The translations under genes and the position numbers were made by a program. Shown here one piece after another: positions 1-8,747 of a DNA stretch of 64,000 bases. Source of the stretch: Pachyseris speciosa (Eukaryota; Cnidaria; Anthozoa; Scleractinia; Pachyseridae); assembly GCA_016490735.1 (NCBI GenBank), contig JAEMWC010001619.1:58249-122248 (forward strand), read 5' to 3'. The notes below the pieces were generated by a model. The model had not been told where the DNA came from. It made no database searches and saw only the letters and a program-made list of their open reading frames with translations. Within the stretch, counting starts at the first letter, position 1; the number at the start of each line of letters is the position of its first letter.

Positions 1-1277
1 CAAAGTAAACGCCTGAACTTTAAGGAATTTTCTTATTTTGTACGTTTGACCGCATTTAATAACCCGTATCAAGTTCATGGTTAGAGAGATATCTTGATGC
101 CCTTACCATACGGTATCGACATTTTACTGGGCGAAACGGCTCAGGTACAGTTTGTAGGGGTAGAATAGTAAATTTGCGACTTTACGAGACTATGAAACCG
201 CTTACTATTTTCTTTGCAAGTGTGACTCAGGTGTAAGGTTGAAAAATAAGACGACTCCGCGCAAAATCTCTCTACATGACGTATATTTCTTTTTCGAATC
301 CTTTTAACAATCTATAAAACTTGTATTAAGTATAAAGGAAGTGAGAATGGTAAAATAGGAAAAAATTTTCTTTAATGCATTCCCTCGTTAAACTATGAAC
401 GTACTTTATTTTTGTGAGAGTCGAAATTAATCAAAGACCCTTTATTGGTTAAAGCGTTTGGTCATATGCCAGTTGATATTTCACTGCCCCCTTCATTAAT
501 TCTCCTTAGTCTGAAAAGGTTGATAAGATAGCCCCAAAGAAATGAATGAATCTCTTCGATACCAGTGACCATCTCTTGCAATAGGGCTGTTTTCGCGTTT
601 AAAGTCCCTTCAAGAGTGAAACTCAGGAAAGAAACATATACAAACTCGGTTTTGCTTAATTGTTTTGGATAGGGAGGTGGCTAGATTTACAAATAATTGA
701 TTTCTAAGGAGTGACTTTTAACGGTTACATATTGCGTCTTTACTGAGAGTCCAGCTATATGTGTTTTCTGTTTTCTTGACGGCCACTAGTTCGTGAAGCT
801 TTTTAAGAATGAGAGATTCACGGGGAAAATGGTAAAAGAAAAAACGTATTAAAAAAGGAACAACAGAGTTGCAAAGCAGTTTAATTTGACTTCTCTTAGT
901 GAGCTGGTCAGTGTAGACAACACTAAATTGTCGTGCATGTTTTTACGATCTTTTAATTATAGGATTACGCTTAAAATTATGTGGGAGATGAGAAACTCTC
1001 TTAATTTCTTCAGGGCAAAGTACGAGGCTTTGTCTCCTTTTTTGTTAACTCAATTGGCGAACAGCAACAATAAAGAGCGAAACTTTGATAAGCCGTTATA
1101 TTTATTTATCATCACTTTGAAAAAAGTTAACTTCGAGAGGGTTGTAATGTGTCTATAACCGTCACAGAGTTGCTTAAGTAGTCTTAAAGCTGCTCAAACA
1201 CACCTGGGAGGCTTTTGTCCGTGCCGAGTTTAAGTAATATGCGCAATAAGGCACATAGAGCGCGCAATCTTCTATAT
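1..1277. other. No recognisable gene
   Basis: AT-rich sequence with only short, codon-poor open stretches. The longest (886-1158, plus strand) has no domain I recognise. I see no repeat or RNA gene. It may be the upstream part of the host gene whose first coding exon lies at 8,748, now separated from it by the BEL insertion. Confidence 0.5.
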
Positions 1278-1282
1278 AAACT

Positions 1283-1614
1283 TGTAACCGTTTACGAAGA
1301 TACTGTACTGCAGGACTACGACGCTCGGCTATAATCAAACTCTTTAACCTTTATTGTCGACACGACTCTGTCACAGCGACCTCCATACAACTTCCGTAAC
1401 CTTAGGTCTGTAACTGCGATGCGACGACTGTAATAACCGTACAATAAGTCGTCGAACCGAGGTAAATAAACTCCTTTAAAACGCCGAGGTTCGACCTTGT
1501 TCGGGACAGTAAACTTCTAGCACGAAAAGCAAACATGTGACTACTGTCCGAGCGAAAACTGGCGCCTAGTGCACAGGGTACCTATACTCAAAAACTAATG
1601 CGGTAGCATTAACA
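1283..1614 (-). repeat. BEL 3' LTR
   Basis: 332 bp, beginning TGTTAATGCT on the minus strand and ending in CA. Just inside it, on the minus strand, is a purine-rich stretch (1615-1628, core AGGGGAG) that fits a polypurine tract. It matches the copy at 8353-8684 with three differences. Confidence 0.92.
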
Positions 1615-1693
1615 TGGCTCCCCTAAAATGTTCATCATTTTAAACGAAGCAGTTCTCTCTCTTAATGATTCAGCACTCTGCAATGCTCCAGTT

Positions 1694-3049
1694 TCATGTT
1701 TCTGATTCAGCAATCGGCTCCTCTGGCTCCTCGTCGGGGAAACCCGGTCTCCCGTCAGATGACTCGAGTAACAACACAAGCTTGTTGATGGGTCTCTCCA
1801 ACACTGATCCACTGGATGATTTGACAGTCACCGATCTTACTTGACCTTGATCGTCCTGATGTACAGCGAGGACCTTAGCCATGGGCCACTTGTTTCTGCA
1901 AACACTGTTGTCCTTCAACAGAACAATATCACCTTCAGCGAAATTTCTTCTCTGCCGTGTCCACTTCTGCCTTGTCTGTAACCTTTGCAAGTACTCCTTG
2001 CTCCATCTGTTCCAGAACTCATTTGCAATATGCTGAACGCGTCTCCAGCGTCGTTTACAGAAGACATCTTCCCGTTGAAATCTTCCAGGAGGTGGCAGAA
2101 TGAGCTTTGTCTTGCCGGTGAGAAGTGTGTTAGGGGTTAGTGGTGGCGCTGACAGAGGATCACTCAAGGTCTCGACAGTGAGCGGGCGTCCGTTTACAAC
2201 AGCTTCGACTTCACACAACAGGGTGCATAACGACTCGTCGTCCAAGCAGTGGCCATGTTCCTTCATAAGTGCTGCCATGATGTTCCGTACAGACCGTATT
2301 TGCCTTTCCCATACTCCTCCAAAATTGCTTGCCGAAGCAGGGTTTCTGATCCAGTCGGTGCCCTGTTTGAGGAGTTGTCTCTTGATCTTTTCGTCATCCA
2401 TTTCTTGCAGAGCTCTTTTCAACTCATTTTCAGCCCCAATGAAGTTGGTGCCTTGGTCGCTGCGGATTTCTCTTACAGGTCCTCTGCGGCTGATGAAGCG
2501 CCTCAGTGCTTGCAAGAATGAATCTGTTTCCATGGAGTGTGATACTTCAATGTGGATCGCACGACTGTTCATGCATGTAAATAATGCACCATATCTCTTA
2601 ACTTCCTTCCTGCCCTGTTTAACATACCAAGGACCGAAATAGTCAATTCCACAGTATGAAAATGGTGGTCCTGGCTCGAGGCGCGAGTTTCGGAGATTAG
2701 CCATTTTCTGCTCTCCAACCGTACCACGAAGGTAACGACATCTGACACATCTTGCGATGAAGGATCTGACCGCTGCATTTCCGTTGATAACCCAGTAACC
2801 ATTTGACCGTAACTGATTGAAAGTGAGACCCCTTCCGCTGTGGTTAGTTTTCTCATGGGCATGGCTGATGATCAATCTTGTGATGTGACCTGACTTTGGT
2901 AGAATGACAGGATTCTTGAGGTCATCTAACAGGTTAGCTTTCCTCATCCGTCCACCGACTCTAAGTACCCCATTGGAATCCAAGAACGGATCAAGCGCGT
3001 TAAGGCTGCTATTCTTCTTTCCTCTCCTTAACTGACTGACGACGAACAC
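1694..3049 (-). pseudogene. BEL pol: integrase and DUF5641-like C-terminal part
   Basis: The integrase end of the BEL polyprotein, which joins the cDNA to the chromosome. A zinc-binding HHCC region comes first (HEKTNH, then CVRCRYL). The DDE core follows: Asp in CGIDYFGPW, Asp in IRSDQGTNF, Glu in FGGVWERQIR. The C-terminal part (KRRWRRVQHIANEFWNRW, then GDIVLLKD) is the basic domain seen at the end of BEL elements. The frame is open for about 451 residues, but it lies in a different frame from the segment just upstream (3009-3470), so it is separated from the rest of pol by a frameshift near 3,040. Confidence 0.9.
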
Positions 3050-3470
3050 ATGTATCCTTGGATTGGGTTGGGAGGTCCTTCAAAACCTTAACATCTTTCT
3101 CAAAGGCATCAGCTTGCACGAGCTTGATTATCTGCATTTCCGCTTCCTCTAGGTCTCTCACCACAAGGGATGCTGTGCTAGAACCTTCTTTATCTCCTTG
3201 ATTCAGTTTGTTCACCTGAAGGGTTTCATTTACTGGAGGTTTCTTGGCAGCCTTGGTGATCATTAACTTCAACTGCTGTTTGTATTTCATACAGAGCGCT
3301 ATTGCAGTCTTCAACCTTTGCCAGCTAGAGAATCTTTCAAATCTGTTCAAGATGTTTTGTCTTCCTTCGATTACCATGGCATTGGCGGTGACCTTTCTGA
3401 CATCTGGGGAACTGGATCGACCTCGTCCTTGTACAATGCTTGTTGAGGCCAATGATCTTCTGTTTGCCAC
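3009..3470 (-). pseudogene. BEL pol: linker between RNase H and integrase
   Basis: Open for about 153 residues in a third frame. It holds the lysine-rich stretch that in BEL elements links RNase H to integrase (a tryptophan-containing FERFSSWQRLKTAIALC, then VQADAFEKDV). It overlaps the end of the RNase H frame (3371-4213) and the start of the integrase frame (1694-3049). Two frameshifts, near 3,420 and 3,040, are therefore the simplest reading. It is not a separate gene. Confidence 0.75.
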
Positions 3471-4213
3471 AAGAATTCTGGACCTTTAATCAACTGTGAC
3501 TTCTGCACAAAGTTCTTAGCATTCAGCCCTCTTGAACCTTCGTCTGCTGGGTTGGATCTAGACTCTACGTGCCGCCATTGCGCGGGTGAAGTATGATCAT
3601 GGATAAACTGCACTCTGTTTGCAACATAAACATGGAATCTTCGAGACTCGTTACTGATGAAACCCAGGACAACCTTGCTGTCCGTCCAATAAAATTCTTG
3701 CAGTTCCTTATAATCCAACTCTTCCTTCAGCATGCTTGCAACCCTCACTAAAACAGCAGCTGCAGCGAGTTCAAGCCTTGGAATGCTCACTGCCTTCCTT
3801 GGTGCCACACGCGCTTTACCCATTATGAGGGAACAATGTATCCTGTTGCTTTCATCGACAAGTCTGAGATAGGAGCATTGACCATATCCAACTTGTGATG
3901 CGTCAGACATACTGTGCAGCTGAGCTGTAACAATTCTTCCAAAACTGGGAGGTTTGAAGCTTCTTGGAATATCAAGTTGCTGTAGAATTGGTAACTGACT
4001 TCTCCACCTTTCCCACCTGGCGAGAACTTCTCCTTCTATTGGCTCATCCCAGCCTTTCTCATGACAGATCTCTTGGAGTATCTGCTTTCCAATAAGCACA
4101 ACTGGTGCAATAAGTCCAATCGGATCGAAAATTGAACTAATGGTTGCGAGTATTCCTCTACGGGTGCAGGGCTTATCCTTTAATTCTATCAAAAACAACA
4201 ACACTTTATTCAC
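3371..4213 (-). pseudogene. BEL pol: reverse transcriptase end and RNase H
   Basis: Carries the BEL signature TRRGILATISSIFDPIGL, which follows the RT palm, then the RNase H domain: SDASQVGYGQ with a catalytic-type Asp, ELAAAAVLVR, FYWTDSKVVLGF, and the ESRSNPADEGSRG stretch. It should run straight on from the RT segment at 4399-5769, but about 200 bp of foreign sequence lies between them. It ends where the frame shifts into the linker. Confidence 0.88.
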
Positions 4214-4405
4214 ATTTCCATTACATGGTTTGTAAAACTTAAATAATTAGCAACTTAACACATAAAAAAATCAATTACAATTTAAAACTAAATATTATTA
4301 CATAGAAGGAAATGCCTAGCAGCTAGATAACCGTAAGGTTTTCGAGCTAGCAGCTAGCTCTTTGAAGGTAGTTTTGAATGTACAGGACATCACAATAACT
4401 AGACA
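4197..4405 (-). mobile_element. Short insertion with LINE-type tail inside BEL reverse transcriptase
   Basis: AT-rich non-coding sequence splits the reverse transcriptase between the GVQWCIESDTF and IELKDKPCT motifs. On the minus strand it ends in AATAAAGTGTTGTTGTTTTT. That resembles the AATAAAG plus TTG-repeat tail seen at 45,440 (plus) and 42,745 (minus), so it is probably a 3' fragment of a non-LTR element. It contains a small inverted motif AGCTAGCAGCTAG. Exact ends and target duplication are not clear. Confidence 0.6.
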
Positions 4406-5769
4406 TACATAAATGTGTCTGACTCAATGCACCATTGTACGCCTAGGGCCCTCTCGATTGGTAACTTGTCTTGACCTAAATCCAGATCCTTGACTTCCTT
4501 TGCTCTATCTTCAGGCGGTACTGACATCATCACCTTTCGACTGTTACTAACAAATTTCGTCAAGTTAAACCCTCCGTTCGCACACATCTTCTTAACATCT
4601 TGTATTAGTTCTATGGCTTCATCTTCGGTGGGAACTGATTTCAACACATCGTCAACACAGAAATTCTTCTTCAGGGTTTCCGCGGCTCTCACACCATAGT
4701 CTTCTTCTCCGTCTTCAGCTGCGCGTCTCAAGGCAAAGTTCGAACAACCTGGAGATGAGCCCGCACCAAACAGATGGACCGTCATACAATATTCTTGAGG
4801 TTCCTGACTTAAGTCTCCATTCGGCCACCACAAGAAGCGGAGGAAATCCTGATCCCTCTTCGTGACGTTGACTTGGAAAAACATCTTCTCTATATCTGCC
4901 ACGAAGGCTACCTTCTCCTTCCTGAATCTTGTCAGTACCCCAACTAGCTTGTTTGTGAGGTCGGGTCCATGTAAAAGGTGGCCATTGAGGGACTCCCCCT
5001 GATAACATGCTGAGCAATCAAATACCACGCGTATGTTATTTGGCTTTTGGGGATGGTAAATCCCGTGGTGAGGTAGATACCACACCTTCCCGTCTTGAGT
5101 CGTTAGGTCCTTAGGTTCCACCTTTCGGGCATATCCCCTTTCAACTATTTCCGACATGAAGCTGGCATAATCAGTACGATACTTGGCATCGGCTTGGAGC
5201 CTCTTCTTCAGACTGTGAAGGCGCTGTACTGCTTGAGAGCGGTTATTTAGAAGTTGGACATTCTCTTCCTTAAACGGCAATGGCATTTCGTAGTGCTTGT
5301 CAAGTCCATGAGAAATTCCATCTTCCACTGTCTTCAGAAACCGACGATCCTCCTGCGATAATGCGATCCCGTTTTCTCTTTCCGAAAAATCCAACTCGAA
5401 CATTCGTGCAACTGCTTGAGGCGTAAACTGCTCCTTGACCTTTCTCTCAGCAACAATGAGACCATTAGCATTTCCTTCCGTACTGTCCTTAATGATCTGA
5501 ATTCTGTGGCAATGCACTGTTCGATTGTCCTTGTGGCTTACAGGGCCATTTATGTGCCACCCAAGCAGTGATCGTACGGCATAGGGATCGTTTTCCCTTC
5601 CGCAAATAATATCTCTTGGTCGCACTGCACTGGGGCAGTTGAGTCCGATTAGGATCCCTATCTCAACATCTTCCATATAAGGTGGCAACTTCTCACTGAC
5701 TCTCTGCAAGTGGGACCATCCTTGTAGTCTTTCGGGTCTCGGAATTTCATCACGATCAGCTGGAATTTG
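4399..5769 (-). pseudogene. BEL pol: end of protease and reverse transcriptase
   Basis: In the same frame as gag-protease and separated from it by one TAG at 5770-5772. The first residues complete the A17-type protease region (EIGILIGLNCPSAV). Reverse transcriptase motifs follow: GKVWYLPHHGIYHP, RVVFDCSA, LLHGPDL, FVADIEKMFFQV (palm motif A Asp), LRFLWW, LFGAGSSP, and FCVDDVLKSV, the catalytic VDD. The frame runs into the inserted non-coding piece at about 4,405. Confidence 0.9.
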
Positions 5770-8322
5770 CTATCTGACATAAGTCGTAGACAGGAATATG
5801 CACGTATCAGGCTCTTGGAAATGGGAAGCCACCAAACCATCAACTGCCTTGGTATCAATTTCTTGTGTGCCATGTATCGTGGTGAGCACAAGTTTGGTGT
5901 CAATGCCTTCAATGCCAAGCCTTCGCAAGGAATCTTCTTTAACAAATGTCCCGCCACTGGCGTTGTCAAGCAGAGCGTAGACACGCACCTTCATATCGGG
6001 ATTGTCCTTGTGGTACAGCCAAACTGGAACGATACCCATATTTATCGGAGTATCACCAGCCTCGGTAACATTGCAAATGGCGGAGTGGACATTAACAGCT
6101 TGACCTTCACTCTTGCTTTCGGCATTCTCCAAGTTGTTCTGTCCACCACTCTGGGTCCTCCGTTCTTCCCTTTTCCACTCGTAATCGTGTAGTGATGTTG
6201 GGTGTTTCTTGCTGCAGGTCTGGCAGGATTTCCTACTCTTGCAAACTTTGGCGATGTGGTCAGAACTGTAACACCCAAAGCATAAACCTTTCTCCTTGAC
6301 AAAGTCTCTGCGTTCATTCAAGGGTTTCTTGAGGAACTCAGCACACTCATCAAGGTCGTGTTTTTTGGAACACAAGGTGCAGCCGGGGAGGCGTGAGTTT
6401 CCTGCTCTGCCATCAGTTTTCAGAAGAGTTGTCGCGAAGCTTGAACCTTTATCTCTCTTGGATCTTCGTTCTCCCAGCCTGCGATACTTCTCAGCTGTAT
6501 CCTTTGGTCTGATTTCTTGTTCTGAGTAGACTGGGTCTGTCGCCAGGTCAGCTTGCTCTGATACAAAATGGCAGAAATCACTAAAGCTAGCCATCCTTGC
6601 CTTGCCACTTTTAATTCTGCTGGCTCTTTCGGTCCATTTGCTTCGAAGATATCTTGGCAGCTTCTCCCATAGCTGACGCAGAACGTTGGCTGTGTTCAGA
6701 TCATTCATGTATTCCATCCCGGTCATAGCATTCTTTGCTTGCTCAAGAGCAATGGAAAACTCATGTAACCCTGTTCCGTCGTTTGGTTTCACAGCAGGCC
6801 AACTTGTTATTTTGGAGATGTAAGCACTTGCAATCTTGTAAGGGTCACCAAAGTGCTTCTTCAGAAGACGTCTAGCCTCTCTGTAAGAATCTCCATTCTT
6901 CATTTGTATGCAGCCCTGGATCAATTCCTTTGCCTTACCACTAGTGTACTGATCCAAGAAGTAAAGGCACTCAATAGAATTATCAACTTTAGATTCTATG
7001 AGAGTCTCAAAGGCTGCTATGAATGCTGGATATGCCATAACATCTCCAGAAAACACAGGTGGCTTGTGGGTAGGTAAGAGACCTCGTGCTTGTTGAGTGA
7101 CAATCATTTCTGACAGCTCTACTTGTTTCCTCGGGACACTCAGAAAGTCTTGATATGCAACTGCATTTTCAACACAACTTGAATCCCTTCCAGATGCATC
7201 TGTAACCTTTTGCTTGTCTCCTTGGATTTGCATAGTGGCAGTAGGTACCCCATACTCTTCCTCTGCGGTGCGAATGTTCCTTGAAACAAAAGGCTTCGCA
7301 TCTGGGTTCATCGGAGCGTCTGTTTGAGCACTGCTACTTGTACTGGGCATAGCCTCAGACGTTAGCGTTGAAGTGGTACTCACAAGAGCTGAACCTTGCA
7401 CTGTTGTAGGTAACACAGTACTAAGTGAAGCAATCTTAAATGTTGCCTGGTCACTAGTCGAAATGGGTGTCGATGTAAACTTAACCTTTGTGGTTCCCAA
7501 ATAGCCATTCATGCCATCACCATCTTGATCTTCCTCATACTGCTGATAAATCTTTTCTTCTACTTTGGCTTCTGCAATTTGCTGTCGAAGCTCGAGCTCT
7601 TCTGCAGCCATCCTTAATGCTTGTTTCTCCTTCAAGAATGAAGCCTTAACTTCTAACGCTGCAGCCTTAGCCTTTGCTTCAATTAATTTTGACTTGGTAG
7701 ATGATGATGAAGAATGGGAACGCCGTGAGTGAAAGGACGCCATAGAATTCGCTGAGCGTGAGTCACATTCATCGCCATGTAACTTCTTAGCCTCTTTCAG
7801 AAATTCAATAATTCTTTGTTTGAATCGAAATACGTCTTTGCCATGGGCATCATACCAGCCCAGGGCCAATTTGATATCATCATCATCATCCAAAGCCTTA
7901 GTATAGACATCATGAGCATTCTGCATCTCAACAAATAACTGATCTAACTGTATGACTTCCAATCGCACTTGATTTTCATTCTTAAAATCGGCCAACAAGG
8001 GCGATATGATTCTCATCTGTTTATTTAGGTTAGTCAAAGCAGTTTTTCGATTGTTCTTTAACCTTTCGATCTCAAATGGCCTACCCTTGACTGTAGGAAT
8101 CCTTTTCCTGGCATCATCTTGAACTGCCATGTTTTCGGCGCCTTCAAGCTCTTTAATGTCGTTCAGCGGTGATATCGCACATGGTGAACGTTCTGGTGAC
8201 GTTTCGAAACGCAGCGACTCCAACGCTACGAGTTCCCTTTCAATTTTAAATTCGCCAACAATATCTTCCTTCTGTCGATCTTCCTCGAATGTAACATTCT
8301 TTCGCCGTAAATCGCCGTCCAT
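5770..8322 (-). CDS. BEL gag and start of A17-type protease
   Basis: A frame of 850 residues starting 30 bp inside the 5' LTR. Residues 1-260 are charged and coiled-coil-like. A middle part around residues 430-570 (AYPAFIAAFETLI, YLDQYTSGKAKELI, LKKHFGDPYKIA) is the DUF1759-like Pao gag domain. Cysteine-histidine knuckles follow (CTLCSKKHDLDEC, CFGCYSSDH, CQTCSKKH). The last 80 residues begin the A17 protease; the active-site loop reads LLDNASG, whereas an Asp-Ser/Thr-Gly triad is expected. The frame ends at a TAG (5770-5772), and protease and RT homology continues in the same frame beyond it. Confidence 0.9.
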   Translation of the reverse strand: MDGDLRRKNVTFEEDRQKEDIVGEFKIERELVALESLRFETSPERSPCAISPLNDIKELEGAENMAVQDDARKRIPTVKGRPFEIERLKNNRKTALTNLNKQMRIISPLLADFKNENQVRLEVIQLDQLFVEMQNAHDVYTKALDDDDDIKLALGWYDAHGKDVFRFKQRIIEFLKEAKKLHGDECDSRSANSMASFHSRRSHSSSSSTKSKLIEAKAKAAALEVKASFLKEKQALRMAAEELELRQQIAEAKVEEKIYQQYEEDQDGDGMNGYLGTTKVKFTSTPISTSDQATFKIASLSTVLPTTVQGSALVSTTSTLTSEAMPSTSSSAQTDAPMNPDAKPFVSRNIRTAEEEYGVPTATMQIQGDKQKVTDASGRDSSCVENAVAYQDFLSVPRKQVELSEMIVTQQARGLLPTHKPPVFSGDVMAYPAFIAAFETLIESKVDNSIECLYFLDQYTSGKAKELIQGCIQMKNGDSYREARRLLKKHFGDPYKIASAYISKITSWPAVKPNDGTGLHEFSIALEQAKNAMTGMEYMNDLNTANVLRQLWEKLPRYLRSKWTERASRIKSGKARMASFSDFCHFVSEQADLATDPVYSEQEIRPKDTAEKYRRLGERRSKRDKGSSFATTLLKTDGRAGNSRLPGCTLCSKKHDLDECAEFLKKPLNERRDFVKEKGLCFGCYSSDHIAKVCKSRKSCQTCSKKHPTSLHDYEWKREERRTQSGGQNNLENAESKSEGQAVNVHSAICNVTEAGDTPINMGIVPVWLYHKDNPDMKVRVYALLDNASGGTFVKEDSLRRLGIEGIDTKLVLTTIHGTQEIDTKAVDGLVASHFQEPDTCIFLSTTYVR

Positions 8323-8352
8323 AACTGACGTTTACCATTCGTAAGGTCGAAC

Positions 8353-8684
8353 TATAACCGTTTACGAAGATACTGTACTGCAGGACAACGACGCTCGGCT
8401 ATAATCAAACTCTTTAACCTTTATTGTCGACACGACTCTGTCACAGCGACCTCCATACAACTTCCGTAACCTTAGGTCTGTAACTGCGATGCGACGACTG
8501 TAATAACCGTACAATAAGTCGTCGAACCGAGGTAAATAAACTCCCTTAAAACGCCGAGGTTCGACCTTGTTCGGGACAGTAAACTTCTAGCACGAAAAGC
8601 AAACATGTGACTACTGTCCGAGCGAAAACTGGCGCCTAGTGCACAGGGTACCTATACTCAAAAACTAATGCGGTAGCATTAACA
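8353..8684 (-). repeat. BEL 5' LTR
   Basis: 332 bp, equal in length to the 3' LTR. One of the three differences is at its inner end, where the terminal CA has become TA. It abuts the host-gene side of the insertion and would drive transcription away from the host gene. No confident primer binding site could be assigned in the 30 bp before gag. Confidence 0.92.
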
Positions 8685-8747
8685 AAACTGGTGGTAGTTA
8701 TGCTTAGCACATCGTGTTTTCCAGAGCACTGATTACCACTCGTCAAC

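Larger units (their letters stand above)
1283..8684 (-). mobile_element. BEL/Pao LTR retrotransposon, 7.4 kb
   Basis: A minus-strand element bounded by two 332-bp LTRs and flanked by the perfect 5-bp target duplication AAACT at 1278-1282 and 8685-8689. Reading on the minus strand the order is 5' LTR, gag, A17-type protease, reverse transcriptase, RNase H, integrase, 3' LTR, which is the BEL/Pao gene order. The two LTRs differ at only three positions by eye, so insertion was recent. Even so, the pol region has an in-frame TAG, a roughly 200-bp insertion and two frameshifts, so this copy cannot make a full polyprotein. It sits 59 bp upstream of a host start codon. Confidence 0.93.

Noticed and set aside
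886..1158. 90-codon frame as a gene
   Set aside because: No domain, no splice or promoter support, AT-rich composition like the flanks.
2100..2642. 180-codon plus-strand frame
   Set aside because: Antisense to the BEL integrase, which has clear catalytic motifs on the minus strand.
8323..8352. BEL primer binding site
   Set aside because: I could not match the 30 bp next to the 5' LTR to a tRNA 3' end with confidence.
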